From: Panulirus ornatus
Taxonomy: Eukaryota > Arthropoda > Malacostraca > Decapoda > Palinuridae
Length of the DNA: 64,000 nt
Direction: 5' to 3'
Assembly (NCBI RefSeq): GCF_036320965.1
Contig: NC_092236.1
Coordinates: forward strand, 15,654,518 to 15,718,517
The notes below the pieces were generated by a model. The model was not told where the DNA came from. It was given only the letters and a program-made list of their open reading frames with translations, and ran no database searches. Positions 1 to 13,650 of this stretch are shown here, one piece after another. Both the position numbers and the translations under genes were made by a program. Every line of letters starts with the position of its first letter. Positions within the stretch are counted from its first letter, which is position 1.

Positions 1-419
1 CATGTATGCCAAAACTTCACTGCCAACAGTGTGACTCTCTGACAACATTACTGAGCCAACACGGCAGAGGCGTGACACTTTCCAACACCTTCGGCGTGGC
101 AGAGACCTGGAGAGAATTCTGTCATCGTAATACCGAATACATGTACGATGAATGTAGACACTTCTCGATGTATTAGCCTGAGCATGGTCGTACCTTATAC
201 ACTCAAAGAGAAATAGAGAGAAGATGAACGAGTCATGAAGGAATGAATAAAGATGAAAGTAAGAGTTTTTAATTGAAACGTTTCCCAAGCCCTGTGTATA
301 AATTAGGTACATATAGGTAAACATTCATATATGTCAGTGTATTCAAGGATGCTTCTCCCCTGATAACATTTCATTTATTTTTTGTAAAGCATCTAACAAA
401 CAAAAACCTTTATTCCCTT

Positions 420-420
<1 letters not shown>
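1..420. other. Unique sequence, no recognised gene
   Basis: A reading frame that is open at the window edge runs from base 3 to a TAG near 176 (about 57 codons, five cysteines). It has no recognised domain and could be chance. The rest is AT-rich unique sequence with no repeat I can identify. Confidence 0.4.
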
Positions 421-477
<57 letters not shown>

Positions 478-489
478 TAATAATAATAG
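421..489. repeat. (ATA)n microsatellite
   Basis: About 22 trinucleotide units, with one ATG interruption near 475. Confidence 0.97.
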
Positions 490-568
490 CATTAAAAATG
501 TAAAACTAATTGCCTCGCCCTTTATGTAATGTTTGTAGTTATACGATTACAAAATTGGAGATCCTTCC

Positions 569-571
<3 letters not shown>

Positions 572-614
<43 letters not shown>
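572..614. repeat. (CT)n microsatellite
   Basis: Uninterrupted CT dinucleotides, followed directly by a C-run. Confidence 0.97.
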
Positions 615-616
<2 letters not shown>

Positions 617-761
617 CCCGGGTAAAAATATTGTATACCGAGCAGCCATTTGTGACCAGAGGTATTATGCAACGCGATGAAAATAATTCTCACTCCATCA
701 ATTCGTTATAATTACTCGTTCGAGGCACTGAAAACGTACAATGAAAAACTCATTTCCTGTA

Positions 762-861
762 CCCCCCCACCCCACCCCCCCACCCCACCCCCCCTCCCTC
801 CCTCCCTTTTTCAGGGTATTAATGAATGGCTTTAATCCCCCCCCCACCCCCCGAACCCCCC
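762..861. repeat. C-rich block with G-quadruplex potential on the minus strand
   Basis: Repeated runs of 4-10 cytosines separated by single A or T bases (762-808), then a second group at 837-861. Four or more G-tracts on the minus strand satisfy the usual quadruplex pattern, and the plus strand could form an i-motif. It lies between unique segments and has no coding content. Confidence 0.8.
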
Positions 862-1046
862 GCGCGTATAGGCATTAGGCAGTGTAAAATGAATGACTCT
901 GTGTACCTCCCGGATTATGTCCTCCTCTACCCTTCCCGATTCCCAGGGGCACTTCCCTTCCGCCGCTGGTAAAGAACACGACTCTGAGCCTCCTATATTA
1001 TTTCCCTCCCCCCCACACACCAACCAACCCCCACTCCCCCTTTCAA

Positions 1047-1050
<4 letters not shown>

Positions 1051-1128
<78 letters not shown>
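1051..1128. repeat. (GA)n microsatellite
   Basis: About 39 uninterrupted GA units. Confidence 0.98.
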
Positions 1129-1130
<2 letters not shown>

Positions 1131-1444
1131 TTGACTTTGCGCCTGTCTACCTGCCCCCCCTCCTGCGTACGTGCGCAAACAACTCGTTGTCTACACGTGT
1201 TGACGCGAGTAAACAAGGTTTTGGATCGTAGGGAACATTGACCTACGCTTTTTTGGTTATATCTAATGAATGGTATAAATCCTCCCTCATGGCTCAAGGT
1301 GGCTGGTGCCTCACGTGTTTTCTCAAGCATCAATGGCAGGAACTGATGGGATGAAGGAGCTTTCTGTACATGCGGGGTAGGGTAAGTGGGTGGGAGGCGT
1401 GTGTGTGTATATATAATATTGCCAGCGCTGCTGGCTTTTGACCC

Positions 1445-1448
<4 letters not shown>

Positions 1449-1531
<83 letters not shown>
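1449..1531. repeat. (GA)n microsatellite
   Basis: About 41 uninterrupted GA units. Confidence 0.98.
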
Positions 1532-1532
<1 letters not shown>

Positions 1533-2716
1533 CTTCCCTAGCAACAACGAATACATAAAGTTCCATTATTTTTTTTCCCCCCACACACCCAGCAGGTCTG
1601 CATACAATGGGCTATGGTGCACCTAATTGGCAACCTCAACTCCCATCCCGTTCTCCCTTCCCTTATATCTCCCATATGCAGTAACCCTTCCTCCCTCCCT
1701 AACCTTTTCCTCCCTCCCATGTATTCTGAATCCCAGCTTCTTCCTTCTCTCTAATTCTCCTTCGCTTTAGCCCTCCATTCCTCAAGGTTCAATCCTTCAA
1801 ATCGTCCATTACCTTTCCTCGTACCCTTTCCTTCCATTCTTATCCTCAGTCATTTCTCCCCTTTCTTAATTCCCCACATATCTCCCTTTCCTTTACACTT
1901 TTTTTCATCTTTTTTTCTCTTTCTTCCTTATTTTTATCCTCCCCACGTCCCCCCACTCAATGCGAGAAATTCCTTCACTCACCTGCTTAAATATCAGTGT
2001 AAAGAATAGCTTTATTTTTCCTTTCAAAGTTTCCTGTCTCCATGTCTCTTAATTTTCATAATGTCTTAACCCACCTCTTACGTCATGTTTGGACTTAGGT
2101 CTACGGAAGGAATTCCGTGGACGTCTATTTCAAAACTTAAAAGCATAACACATATGTATAAACAGACGTTTACACATTTACATGAATGCTGATGAATGTA
2201 TATACTGTATACTGTATCAGAGTTTTACCTATGTGCTTTCATCCTATATGCATATCCTTCCATTATGAATTCCAAACTGCATAATTTTTCAGTCGTGTTT
2301 CTTTTTTTTCCCACGATTATGTATAGTAGTATTTCCCTTATCAGGTTGACCATCTCTGCCATAATCCGCGGTGAGGACTTTCTCTTCCTTTCACACGCTT
2401 CCCGCCCCGTGTTTATTCCCCACTACGCCCCTTCTATCACTCACACCCAATTGTGAGTAAAAACAAAAGCCACGAGACACGGCGCACCGCCGTCTACCTC
2501 CCTCACCTCCACCACGAAGCCGAGAATCCGCGATCCTACGCACCTACCATCACCTCTGAGACCCACCTACACCATTATCCTCCCTTCCCTCCCTGTTGGG
2601 GAAATTAATATAAGAGGGAGTAGGGTGGAGTCTCCTCCACCGCACCTTCGATACAGAAGGATATATGCCCAGCCCAAAGCCCGTTAAATATTAAAAAAAA
2701 AAAAAATCCATGATCA

Positions 2717-2719
<3 letters not shown>
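1532..2719. other. Unique, pyrimidine-biased non-coding stretch
   Basis: From about 1620 to 2000 the plus strand is strongly C+T rich with many short CCTTCC-type blocks. The remainder is ordinary AT-rich sequence. No domain, RNA gene or mobile element was recognised. Confidence 0.5.

Positions 2720-2780
<61 letters not shown>
2720..2780. repeat. (CT)n microsatellite
   Basis: About 30 CT units, preceded by a 15-base A run near 2692-2706. Confidence 0.97.
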
Positions 2781-2782
<2 letters not shown>

Positions 2783-3218
2783 GCTCTGTTATATGGCAGC
2801 CCGAGTTTTGCCCTCTGGGAGATAAGCAGTGATGTATATTCGCAAAAATCCGAAAGAATTATCCTGGACTTCGTGTGCAGGGATTCTTCCGAGAATGCCA
2901 GGGAATAATGAATGTGGCGGAGAAAGTTCACGACGTTCCAGATGTTTGAAGGCTTTATAGGGCTATCTTGTGGAGTGGGGAGAGGAGGAGGAGGCTATCT
3001 TGTGGAGTGGGGGGAAAAAAAGATATATGTTAAGAAAGATATTGGTCGTGCGGGTGTCGCCTTTGTGGCTTTAAACTGTGGTCGGTCGGGATGTCAGACT
3101 GTAAGGCAATGAGAACTTGCTCTCCCTCTTTTCTGTCGTTTTACTTCTATATAAGTCAGAAGAAATACGAATAATGTACACAAATACGAATAATGTACAT
3201 AGCAAATATATCTGTATA

Positions 3219-3295
3219 GGAGCGGTTACCCTTTCCATCTACTACGCAAAAGGGTCCGGGTTCAAATCCTTGCTGTTGGAGGTCATTATGCGATT
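3219..3295 (+). mobile_element. tRNA-like SINE head (SINE-B family)
   Basis: The segment carries a B-box-like GGGTTCAAATCC at 3258-3269, preceded by a possible stem-loop (CCTTT...AAAGG) where an anticodon arm would lie. The tail GCTGTTGGAGGTCATTATG is shared with the elements near 56.34 kb (minus strand) and 63.5 kb. No intact cloverleaf is apparent, so this is a tRNA-derived element rather than a functional tRNA gene. It abuts the truncated end of the LINE copy that follows. Confidence 0.6.
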
Positions 3296-3297
3296 AT

Positions 3298-3897
3298 GGA
3301 GAAAAACTGGAGGAAGTGAAGTGTTTTAGATATCTGGGAGTGGATCTGGCAGCGGATGGAAACATGGAAGCGGAAGTGGATCATAGGGTGGGGGAGGGGG
3401 CGAAAATTCTGGGAGCCTTGAAGAATGTGTGGAAGTCGAGAACATTATCTCGGAAAGCAAAAATGGGTATGTTTGAAGGAATAGTGGTTCCAACAATGTT
3501 GTATGGTTGCGAGGCGTGGACTATGGATAGAGTTGTGCGCAGGAGGATGGATGTGCTGGAAGTGAGATGTTTGAGGACAATGTGTGGTGTGAGGTGGTTT
3601 GATCGAGTAAGTAACGTAAGGGTAAGAGAGATGTGTGGAAATAAAATGAGCGTGGTTGAGAGAGCAGAAGAGGGTTTTTTGAAGTGGTTTGGTCACGTGG
3701 AGGGAATGAGTGAGGAGGGATTGACCAAGAGGATATATGTGTCGGAGGTGGAGGGAACGAGGAGAAGAGGGAGACCAAATTGGAGGTGGAAGGATGGAGT
3801 GAAGGAGATTTTGTGTGATCGGGGCCTGAACATGCAGGAGGGTGAAAGGAGGGCAAGGAATAGAGTGAATTGGAGCGATGTGGTATACCGGGGTTGA
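3298..3897 (+). pseudogene. Non-LTR retrotransposon (RTE-like) reverse transcriptase C-terminus, 5'-truncated
   Basis: About 199 codons are open from GEKLEEVKCFRYLGVDL to a TGA at 3895-3897. The fragment lacks the endonuclease and the catalytic YADD-type core of the reverse transcriptase. What remains is the post-catalytic part typical of RTE/BovB-type LINEs: FRYLGVDLAADG, RKAKMGMFEGIVVPTMLYG and EAW near residues 50-75, VRCLRTMCGV, and WFGHV with a basic RRRGRPNWRWKDGVK tail. A second copy on the minus strand at 58052-58757 is almost identical in protein, so both insertions look fairly recent. There is no in-frame start codon at the truncated end and no promoter. It is dead as an autonomous element; the clade assignment is from pattern recognition. 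Confidence 0.88.
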
Positions 3898-4097
3898 CGT
3901 GCTGTCAGTGGATTGAATCAAGGCATGTGAAGCGTCTGGGGTAAACCATGGAAAGCTGTGTAGGTATGTATATTTGCGTGTGTGGACGTATGTATATACA
4001 TGTGTATGGGGGTGGGTTGGGCCATTTCTTTCGTCTGTTTCCTTGCGCTACCTCGCAAACGCGGGAGACAGCGGCAAAAAAAAAAAAAAAAAAAAAA

Positions 4098-4175
<78 letters not shown>
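3898..4175 (+). mobile_element. LINE 3' UTR, short subtype, with poly(A) and (AT)n tail
   Basis: The sequence follows the TGA directly and ends GCTACCTCGCAAACGCGGGA plus GACAGCGGC, a 24-25-base A run (4076-4100) and (TA)n (4110-4175). The same order occurs inverted at 57771-58051. Compared with the copy at 4711-5222, about 260 bases are missing after CCATGGAAAG. The AT tract is therefore probably the element's own 3' tail rather than an independent locus. Confidence 0.88.
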
Positions 4176-4177
<2 letters not shown>

Positions 4178-4179
<2 letters not shown>

Positions 4180-4252
4180 AAAAAGGAGAGATAGGTAGCA
4201 TGTTTGAGGAAAGGAACCTGGATGTTTTGGCTCTGAGTGAAACGAAACAGGA
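4178..4252 (+). pseudogene. Fragment of a LINE AP-endonuclease domain
   Basis: The frame reads GEIGSMFEERNLDVLALSET followed by K. This corresponds to the start of the EEP-type endonuclease of RTE-like LINEs, where an L-SET(K/H) motif carries the catalytic glutamate. Only about 25 residues remain, joined upstream to the (AT)n tract and downstream to an unrelated fragment. Confidence 0.55.
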
Positions 4253-4498
4253 TGGAATGCACAGTAGAGGAGTTTAAGAATGCACTGGACAAGTACCTAC
4301 AGAGTGTACCAGACCAGCTAGGCAGTGGGGGTTACTGTAAGCCTGAGGGCTGTGAATTCCAATTTGCATGGTCGACCAACGACCAAATCCAACAGCCTGG
4401 GGCCCAGTCCGGGCTGTGGGGGCGAAGGCTCCCCAAGACTTTAGTAGGTATGCCCTAAAATTTGTATCTGCCCATTCGCCTTCAAAACTTGCAGGGCC
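4253..4498 (+). pseudogene. C-terminal remnant of a CR1-like LINE plus flank
   Basis: The frame reads [20 protein letters not shown] then DQ. An F-K-x-x-L-D-x-x-L motif is typical of the extreme C-terminus of CR1/L2-type reverse transcriptase polyproteins. The rest of the frame (to the stop at 4458) has no recognised motif. The junction with the endonuclease fragment upstream is abrupt, implying rearrangement or nested insertion. The family call is tentative. Confidence 0.4.
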
Positions 4499-4500
4499 CT

Positions 4501-5222
<722 letters not shown>

Positions 5223-5310
<88 letters not shown>
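5223..5310. repeat. (AT)n microsatellite
   Basis: About 44 AT units between the truncated end of the LINE copy and the start of R2. Confidence 0.97.
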
Positions 5311-5312
<2 letters not shown>

Positions 5313-5550
5313 TCCCTGGGGATAGGGGATTAAGAATACTTCCCACGTATTCCCTGCGTGTCGTAGAAGGCGACTAAAAGGGGAGGGAGCGGGGGGCTGG
5401 AAATCCTCCCCTCTCTTTTTTTTTGTTTTGATTTTCCAAAAGAAGGAACAGAGGGGGCCAGGTGAGGATATTCCAAAAAAGGCCCAGTCCTCTGTTCTTA
5501 ACGCTACCTCGCTAACGCGGGAAATGGCAAATAGTTTAAAAGAAAGAAAA

Positions 5551-5552
<2 letters not shown>
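5311..5552 (+). mobile_element. R2 interspersed repeat (non-coding retroelement), near full length
   Basis: A ~240-bp element starting CATCCCTGGGGATAGGGGAT and ending GCTACCTCGCTAACGCGGGA then AATGGCAAATAG, followed by (AT)n. A minus-strand copy lies at 57541-57770 and a truncated one at 58766-58923; part of its end forms the palindrome at 45431-45515. There is no credible coding capacity. Its terminal block matches the LINE 3' end, suggesting mobilisation by the same reverse transcriptase. It may be a SINE or another LINE's 3' UTR. Confidence 0.8.

Positions 5553-5626
<74 letters not shown>
5553..5626. repeat. (AT)n tail of R2
   Basis: About 37 AT units directly after the R2 3' end. Confidence 0.96.
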
Positions 5627-5628
<2 letters not shown>

Positions 5629-7264
5629 TCCGATAGTGATATGATTTTCTCGTGTATCGACATAACAAGGAAGAAGTTTATAAAATATATATAAAGTGTT
5701 GGAGGTGAGGGAGGGACGGTGACACCAAGCTGGGTGGGATCAGTATGCAGGGCAGGAGGCCACTATAGGGAAGGTTGGTGGCTCATCTCTTGGGCAACAC
5801 TTGCCTCTACCCGAGCCTCTCCGGTGCGTATCTATCTTACAGCAATGTACGTTACCTTCACTGTATTCTGAATAATGCATCCGCTGTATCAAGAGGGCGT
5901 GTGTACCTGTAATCTTCGTGTACCATGAATAAATCAAATGGTGTATCTTTTTAAAGCTTGCCTCTCACGACTCACTCTTTTCCACCTCATCTTACAAAGG
6001 TGCATTGTGCATTTGTTATGTCTGGCGAAGGTGATGCTAAATCCTTCCTGTTGTATTACTGTAATCTAGACTGTATTACAGGCGATGGATATTGTAGCCA
6101 AATTGGCCATAGTTATCCCGTTGTATTCTACTGTCTTCTGCGGTTCTGGAGACTCAAAATCTTTCCCCTTCTGTATTTCTGAACGATTTTCTTTCCTTTG
6201 TCGACTGTTGTATTCTCTGCGTCGCTCCACTTCAGGCACACTCACTGCATCTTTCTTGTTTTGTGTAGTTGTTGTTTCCGGTGTACTGCTTTCACATGCG
6301 AGGAGCTGCAAGGTCTAGGTGGATTGGTCACGGGTCAGGGGATGCCACTTGCATCCTAATAACAGAAAATCCTTCGCTGCTGAACTATTATTAGAGGACT
6401 TGAGCCAAGATAACAGATACTGTTCAGTGTTCAACATCCGTTACGATAAATGTAGTGACCATGAGGTAAAGTGAGGGTGGAACACATGGTTAGAGCAAAA
6501 ACTTGGCTTCAGACGTTTTAACACAAGGTCTTCTGCAAATAGAAGAAAGATCGAGTGTCAAAAGTCTGGAATACAACTCTTTCCTAAAACCTTATGTTTC
6601 TCAATATCTCCAGTTTTCTTCTTTTTTCCCCCCAGTATAGACGCCTAAGGCCACGCCATCAATACAATCTCGGATCTCGTTATAATTTTTTCTTTTTTAG
6701 ACCAATTTGCCCTCGTCCTACTAAGTGTATTCGATGTCTTCCACATTTTTTTTTTTTAAATCTAATGTATCAGACTACCTTGTGGACAGTTATTATATTC
6801 TGCTGCATTTCTAAGGGCAAGAAAGACAAAAATATTTGCTGAAATATGATGATCAATGATGTTCGATTCTTTCTCATCACATTTCTTCGTCCATTATGGT
6901 TCATTCCACGGGTCAAACTCAACGCGCGCACTTTTACAGGTTTACGGGTCTACTTACTTGGGCCTATGGGGTTCACTCTTTTCGTATGCCCTTGGGGGAG
7001 AGTCACAAACCAGCTCTTACAGATCACATAAAGGTAACTTCTGAATGATGAAAACCTCGACACAGTAGCCCTGGTCTGATACCCACGTGACCACAAAACA
7101 TACGTATGAAGGGAGACATAACCTCCTACCGTCTGGTGATACATGGGAGGAAAGCGACTTATATGTACAAGATACATCATTCTGATTTTTACCTACGGTT
7201 GCGGTAATCATAGCTCTCGCGTGTGTAGATTTATGAGGTACGAGGCACTGGCTCCTGGTGTAGT
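5627..7264. other. Unique sequence, nothing recognised
   Basis: Short random reading frames only. I see no RNA gene, tandem array or mobile element. Confidence 0.45.
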
Positions 7265-7840
7265 GGTAGTGGTCTGGCGTCGAGGGAGCGAGCCCTCCGC
7301 ACACCTGGAACTCTGGGCGTGAAGTAGCAGCCTTGACTTCTACACACCTGAACCTTCTGGAGTGAAACTGTAGATGTTCTACACACACACGAAGCTCCCG
7401 GGGTGAAACTGTAGACGTTCTACACACATGAAACTTCTTGAGTGAAACTGTAGACGTTCAACACACACATGAAGCTCCTTATGTGAAACTGGGGACGGTC
7501 TCCACACACCTGAAGCTCCTGGGGTGAGTGAAACTTGCAGATGCCCTTCTCACACCCGTAAATCATGTGTGATGTGAACGACGCCTTCTACATACCTGCA
7601 CCTCTGGGATCAGGTAGCAACGTCCTCCACCCGCATGTCGGTCACGGATGAAGTAAAAGACACCCCTTAAGCACCTGACGCTTTGGGAAAAAAAAAAAAA
7701 AGTATCGGTCGCCCTCCGCACACACCCATAGCTCTGAGACGAGACCACAAACGTCCTCCACACACTTGTGGCTTTGGGATAATATACAGTAGCAGACGCC
7801 CTCTACACACTTGTAAGTCAAAGGTGATGTAATAGACGCC

Positions 7841-7886
<46 letters not shown>

Positions 7887-8200
7887 CTGGGTATCACGTA
7901 AATTACCAAACGTCCTCTACACCCGTATCTCAAGGGCAAAGTAGCAAACGCCCTCAACACCCCTGTAGCTGTGGGACAAAGTAGCAGGCGTTCTTCACAC
8001 ATCTGCACCTCTTACGTGAGGTAGAAGACGCCCTCTGTACATACTTGTAGGTCTATGGTGGGCTTAATAACACCCCCCCCCCAGACACTTGTAGATCTAA
8101 GAAGAAAAAAAAAAAAGACGCCCTCAAACACTTGTAGCTCTAAGATGAAATAACAGACGTCCTCCTCACACCTGTGGTTCTATGGTGAAAAGTACCAAAG
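7265..8200. repeat. Highly diverged ~40-bp minisatellite, about 20 copies
   Basis: Segments of 37-46 bp repeat the scheme GTAGCAGACGCCCTCTACAC, then ACxTGTAGCTCT, then GGG(G)TGA. Examples start near 7322, 7362, 7401, 7441, 7614, 7743, 7787, 7939, 7979, 8018, 8115 and 8152. One unit has expanded internally into (AC)n (7843-7886). Neighbouring units match only roughly, so the array is old. No frame is conserved across it. Confidence 0.8.
7843..7886. repeat. (AC)n microsatellite inside the 40-bp array
   Basis: About 22 AC units where other array members have only ACACAC. Confidence 0.95.
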
Positions 8201-9757
8201 TCACGAAGATTTCGTCCCTCGACTTTCCTCCTTCTTTAGAGGGTTAGGGAGGCGTAGAGGGCGGAGTCGCTCGTGCGTGGGCATCTCTCTGTATTGTGTT
8301 ACGATTCTTATCAGAGCCACAGCTGTAGGCCTGTGGCTTTGTGGTTGAACACCGTACTACCGAGAACCCTCAGAGGTATGGCTTTCTTCGGAGTGAGGAG
8401 ATGAGGAACTTCTCAAGCAGAAGGGTTTACTTTCGTGAGCTCATGAGGATCCTGAGCATGATCGCATGAGTCTGACCGTGTGTCCTGCGGACAACGATTG
8501 CTCCTGAGGCGCATCGTCGTCGCTTTGCACATGATATTTTGTGACATTAAGAAGTTACGCTTTTTGTGGTGGTATGATGATGGTCATTGAATTACTGATG
8601 GGATGTTGTTGGTAAATGGTGGACACCGATATGCACGAGTTATCTTTCTTATACTGGCAGTCTATGGGAGAACTGGCAATAATACCTTTAGGCTTACGAC
8701 GACCAAATCTATCATTTTTTTTTGGTGACTTATTCGGATACATCGTCGTTCTGATTCGATATTTTTCACGTTCTTGTGGGAATCGTGAATCAATATACTT
8801 ACGAAGAAAATAAAGTTGAGAACAAACCTTCCCAACAACGAACTGGAGCAAATCTTATATTACTAAAGTTTCTCTTCGTGGCAACCGTGATGCGTTGTTT
8901 TCATATGTGAATCACAGTCAGTACCACTGTGATAAACTGCAATGGTATTGGCATTATGGAGACTCAGGCCTAGTTTCCCTAAGCCCTATGCAAACCAGAT
9001 GCAAAAATCCCCCTTAAAGAAGGCGCTGTTATACATGAAGGGATACAGAAGTGATGGACAGACTGAGAGAAAAGAAGATAAAAGACTGCAGGAAAAAATA
9101 AAGATCAAAATCCCTATACCTGCTCATAAGTTCGCTTGATATAGAGAGAAAAAAAAATTGCCCGTCACGGAGCCCAAGTGGAGAAGATTAGATTCTCTAA
9201 CGACGTTCTTTCTTAATACGAGCGGGTATCCCCAAGGCCTAGAGTGGAGGCTTCAACCCTGTGATGGATCAAATTCCCCTCCTCCCTCCTACCCCAACAC
9301 ATCCCTAGACGTACCTCAGCCCTGACTCTCATCAAGATAAGCTTCCTTTATCGTCTAACTAATGATGGTGGCCAGTGTCACTCCGCTACAGCCGACTCGA
9401 CATTTATGAACGACGTCGTCGGCTTGAGTTATGGGAGCTGGCGTCTCTCAGCATCAATTACCTCCCGGCCATATATTATATGGGTCACTGTAGGCGTCCT
9501 TACCTCCAGATTATTTGAACGCGGGCCTTAATTTCAATACTTTAAAGATGACATATGGCGCCCGAGGTGGGGATTAATAGAGGCTTGGGGGGAGTAATAA
9601 TTGTGATTATTCGCAATTATAGTTGGGCCATATGTTACCCGAGGGGTTAGCGGACCGGGGGGGAAGAGGGCTGGTGGTCAATGCAGGTAATTTGGGTGTT
9701 CTGTTGTCGTCTTCGCTCCAGCCTCCAGCGGAGTCTAGCAGCTTCCAGTTTCCAGGG
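8201..9757. other. Unique sequence; possible regulatory block at 9440-9660
   Basis: No gene is recognised. The part at about 9440-9660 is unusual for this window: no simple repeats, balanced composition, and several homeodomain-type cores (GGGATTAA, CAATTAT, TAATAATTGTGATTA). Whether it is conserved cannot be judged here. Confidence 0.3.
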
Positions 9758-9837
9758 ACTCCCAGCTTCGAAGTACTGGAAGGTCACAGACTCTGAAACT
9801 CCCAGCTTCGAAGTACTGGAAGCTCATAGACTCTTAA
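9758..9837. repeat. 40-bp tandem duplication
   Basis: Two adjacent 40-bp copies of ACTCCCAGCTTCGAAGTACT plus about 20 more bases. They differ at a few positions near their 3' ends. Confidence 0.9.
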
Positions 9838-9899
9838 GAAGATTCTCCTTGTTTTTCGCACATTGTCAAATGAGTTGTGTGACTTACTAATACACAATC

Positions 9900-10044
9900 A
9901 TGCGTTACTGACCATGAATGAGAGCGGGCCCGCCCAAGAAAGGGCTAGAAAGGGTTCGAATCCTAGGAACAGCAGTCGACTCACACTCATAACAAATGTT
10001 CATCTTCCCCTCAAGATTGGTCGATACATTGTAACCTGGCTCAA
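9900..10044 (+). mobile_element. SINE-A copy 1 (tRNA-related)
   Basis: Carries the B-box-like GGTTCGAATCC near 9956, then ...CAGTCGAC..., ATTGGTCGATACATTG and TAACCTGGCT. The same order occurs at 10045, 28922 and 42635. No intact tRNA fold remains. It lies head-to-tail with copy 2. Confidence 0.75.
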
Positions 10045-10314
10045 CAGTATACTGACCATGTTTCAGCACGGGCCCAACCAGAGTCGGGACCGCATGGGTT
10101 CGAATCTTGGGCCCGACAGTCGACATACAGCCAACCCCAGCTGTTCCTCCTTCTCTCGGGACTGATCGATAAATGGCTACCTGGATTAATGCTGGTGTGT
10201 GACTGTGTGTGAAAACACACACGAGTAGAGACGATACATAAATACAAATATAACAGACAGGGTAACACGAGTGTAAAATTCCCATCTCGTAACACACATA
10301 TATAGTAATCACAC
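10045..10314 (+). mobile_element. SINE-A copy 2 with 3' extension
   Basis: Contains GGGTTCGAATCTTGGGCCCG, GGACTGATCGATAAATGG and CTACCTGGATTAATGCTGG, then a short GT stretch and the tail AACACGAGTGTAAAATTCCC to TAGTAATCACACAC. The same tail follows the 42.6-kb copy beyond its (GT)n, so the GT tract is internal to the family rather than its end. Confidence 0.75.
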
Positions 10315-10329
10315 ACCCTAGCGTAAGCC

Positions 10330-10331
<2 letters not shown>

Positions 10332-10381
<50 letters not shown>
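10332..10381. repeat. (GT)n microsatellite
   Basis: About 25 GT units after the SINE-A pair. Confidence 0.97.
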
Positions 10382-10383
<2 letters not shown>

Positions 10384-10558
10384 TCTAAAGCAAGTGAACT
10401 TGTGCATGTGAAACTGAACACCTGCAAAGAACTATGAATGAATGAATACATACAACATTTTCTTTCAAATGAAAGGCAAACGCTGCATCTCTCGTCGCCA
10501 CAAATTGACAGCACCGCTAAAACCGCCCTTCCAGCAACAGACCAAACACAGTGCTGAT

Positions 10559-10561
<3 letters not shown>

Positions 10562-10629
<68 letters not shown>
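10562..10629. repeat. (GA)n microsatellite
   Basis: About 34 uninterrupted units. Confidence 0.97.
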
Positions 10630-10632
<3 letters not shown>

Positions 10633-10730
10633 TTGCGCCTCAACTAAACGGGTTACATAAAGGCGGTTATCTCCTTGGTAATGCTTTCTAACCACGTTTT
10701 AATGGGCGATGTTTTGTCTCCGTCCTGCAG

Positions 10731-10807
10731 GTGGAGTTTGGAGTGGTGTACCAATGCTGGCCGAGGCTCCCCTCCACCCTAGGGGGTGGCGACGTGCAAT
10801 GCCCGTT
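10731..10807 (+). CDS. Candidate internal exon, product unknown
   Basis: A 77-base segment is flanked by a good acceptor (TTTTGTCTCCGTCCTGCAG, ending 10730) and a consensus donor (GTAAGC at 10808). One frame reads VEFGVVYQCWPRLPSTLGGG then DVQCP. The FG-V-Y-x-C-W spacing faintly recalls the F-strand region of an immunoglobulin domain, but the match is too short to name a family. A second frame is also open, which weakens the case. No partner exons were identified nearby. It could equally be chance. Confidence 0.22.
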
Positions 10808-11106
10808 GTAAGCGACTGTCTCTCTCTCTCCTTCCTGTGACACACCGAATGGAGACTTGTCTTAGTTCGGTCTACAAAAATAGACGTTTATCTTATCATG
10901 TGAACTTATGCTTTACAATGTACCAAACGTTCCGTCTTCTTGTTGTTCAACGAGAAATTAAAAATTTTCCTTGTATAACACTGACGTGAATATGTACATC
11001 ATATTATATGCATACATAATAGGCATACATATTTTTCCTAATAAAGGACATACGCACAGAAGCGCCAAGCCATTTTAAGGAAGAAAATGGCTTGAAATAT
11101 GGTTGA

Positions 11107-13450
<2,344 letters not shown>

Positions 13451-13459
13451 ATCGTTACC

Positions 13460-13461
<2 letters not shown>

Positions 13462-13494
<33 letters not shown>

Positions 13495-13610
13495 TGCACA
13501 CATTTCCCCGTTCTACACAAACGTAATTACACGGACGCACAAATACATGTATCCATTTCACTCACACACCTACACACCCCCACTAATATACGACCAAGCA
13601 CCGCCATAAG

Positions 13611-13649
<39 letters not shown>
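13462..13649. repeat. Interrupted (AC)n region
   Basis: Pure (AC)n at 13462-13490 and 13619-13649, with AC-rich imperfect sequence between them. Confidence 0.9.

Positions 13650-13650
<1 letters not shown>

Noticed and set aside
9950..10110. Functional tRNA genes at GGTTCGAATC motifs
   Set aside because: No complete cloverleaf or acceptor stem; the same extended sequence recurs at four loci, so these are SINE copies.
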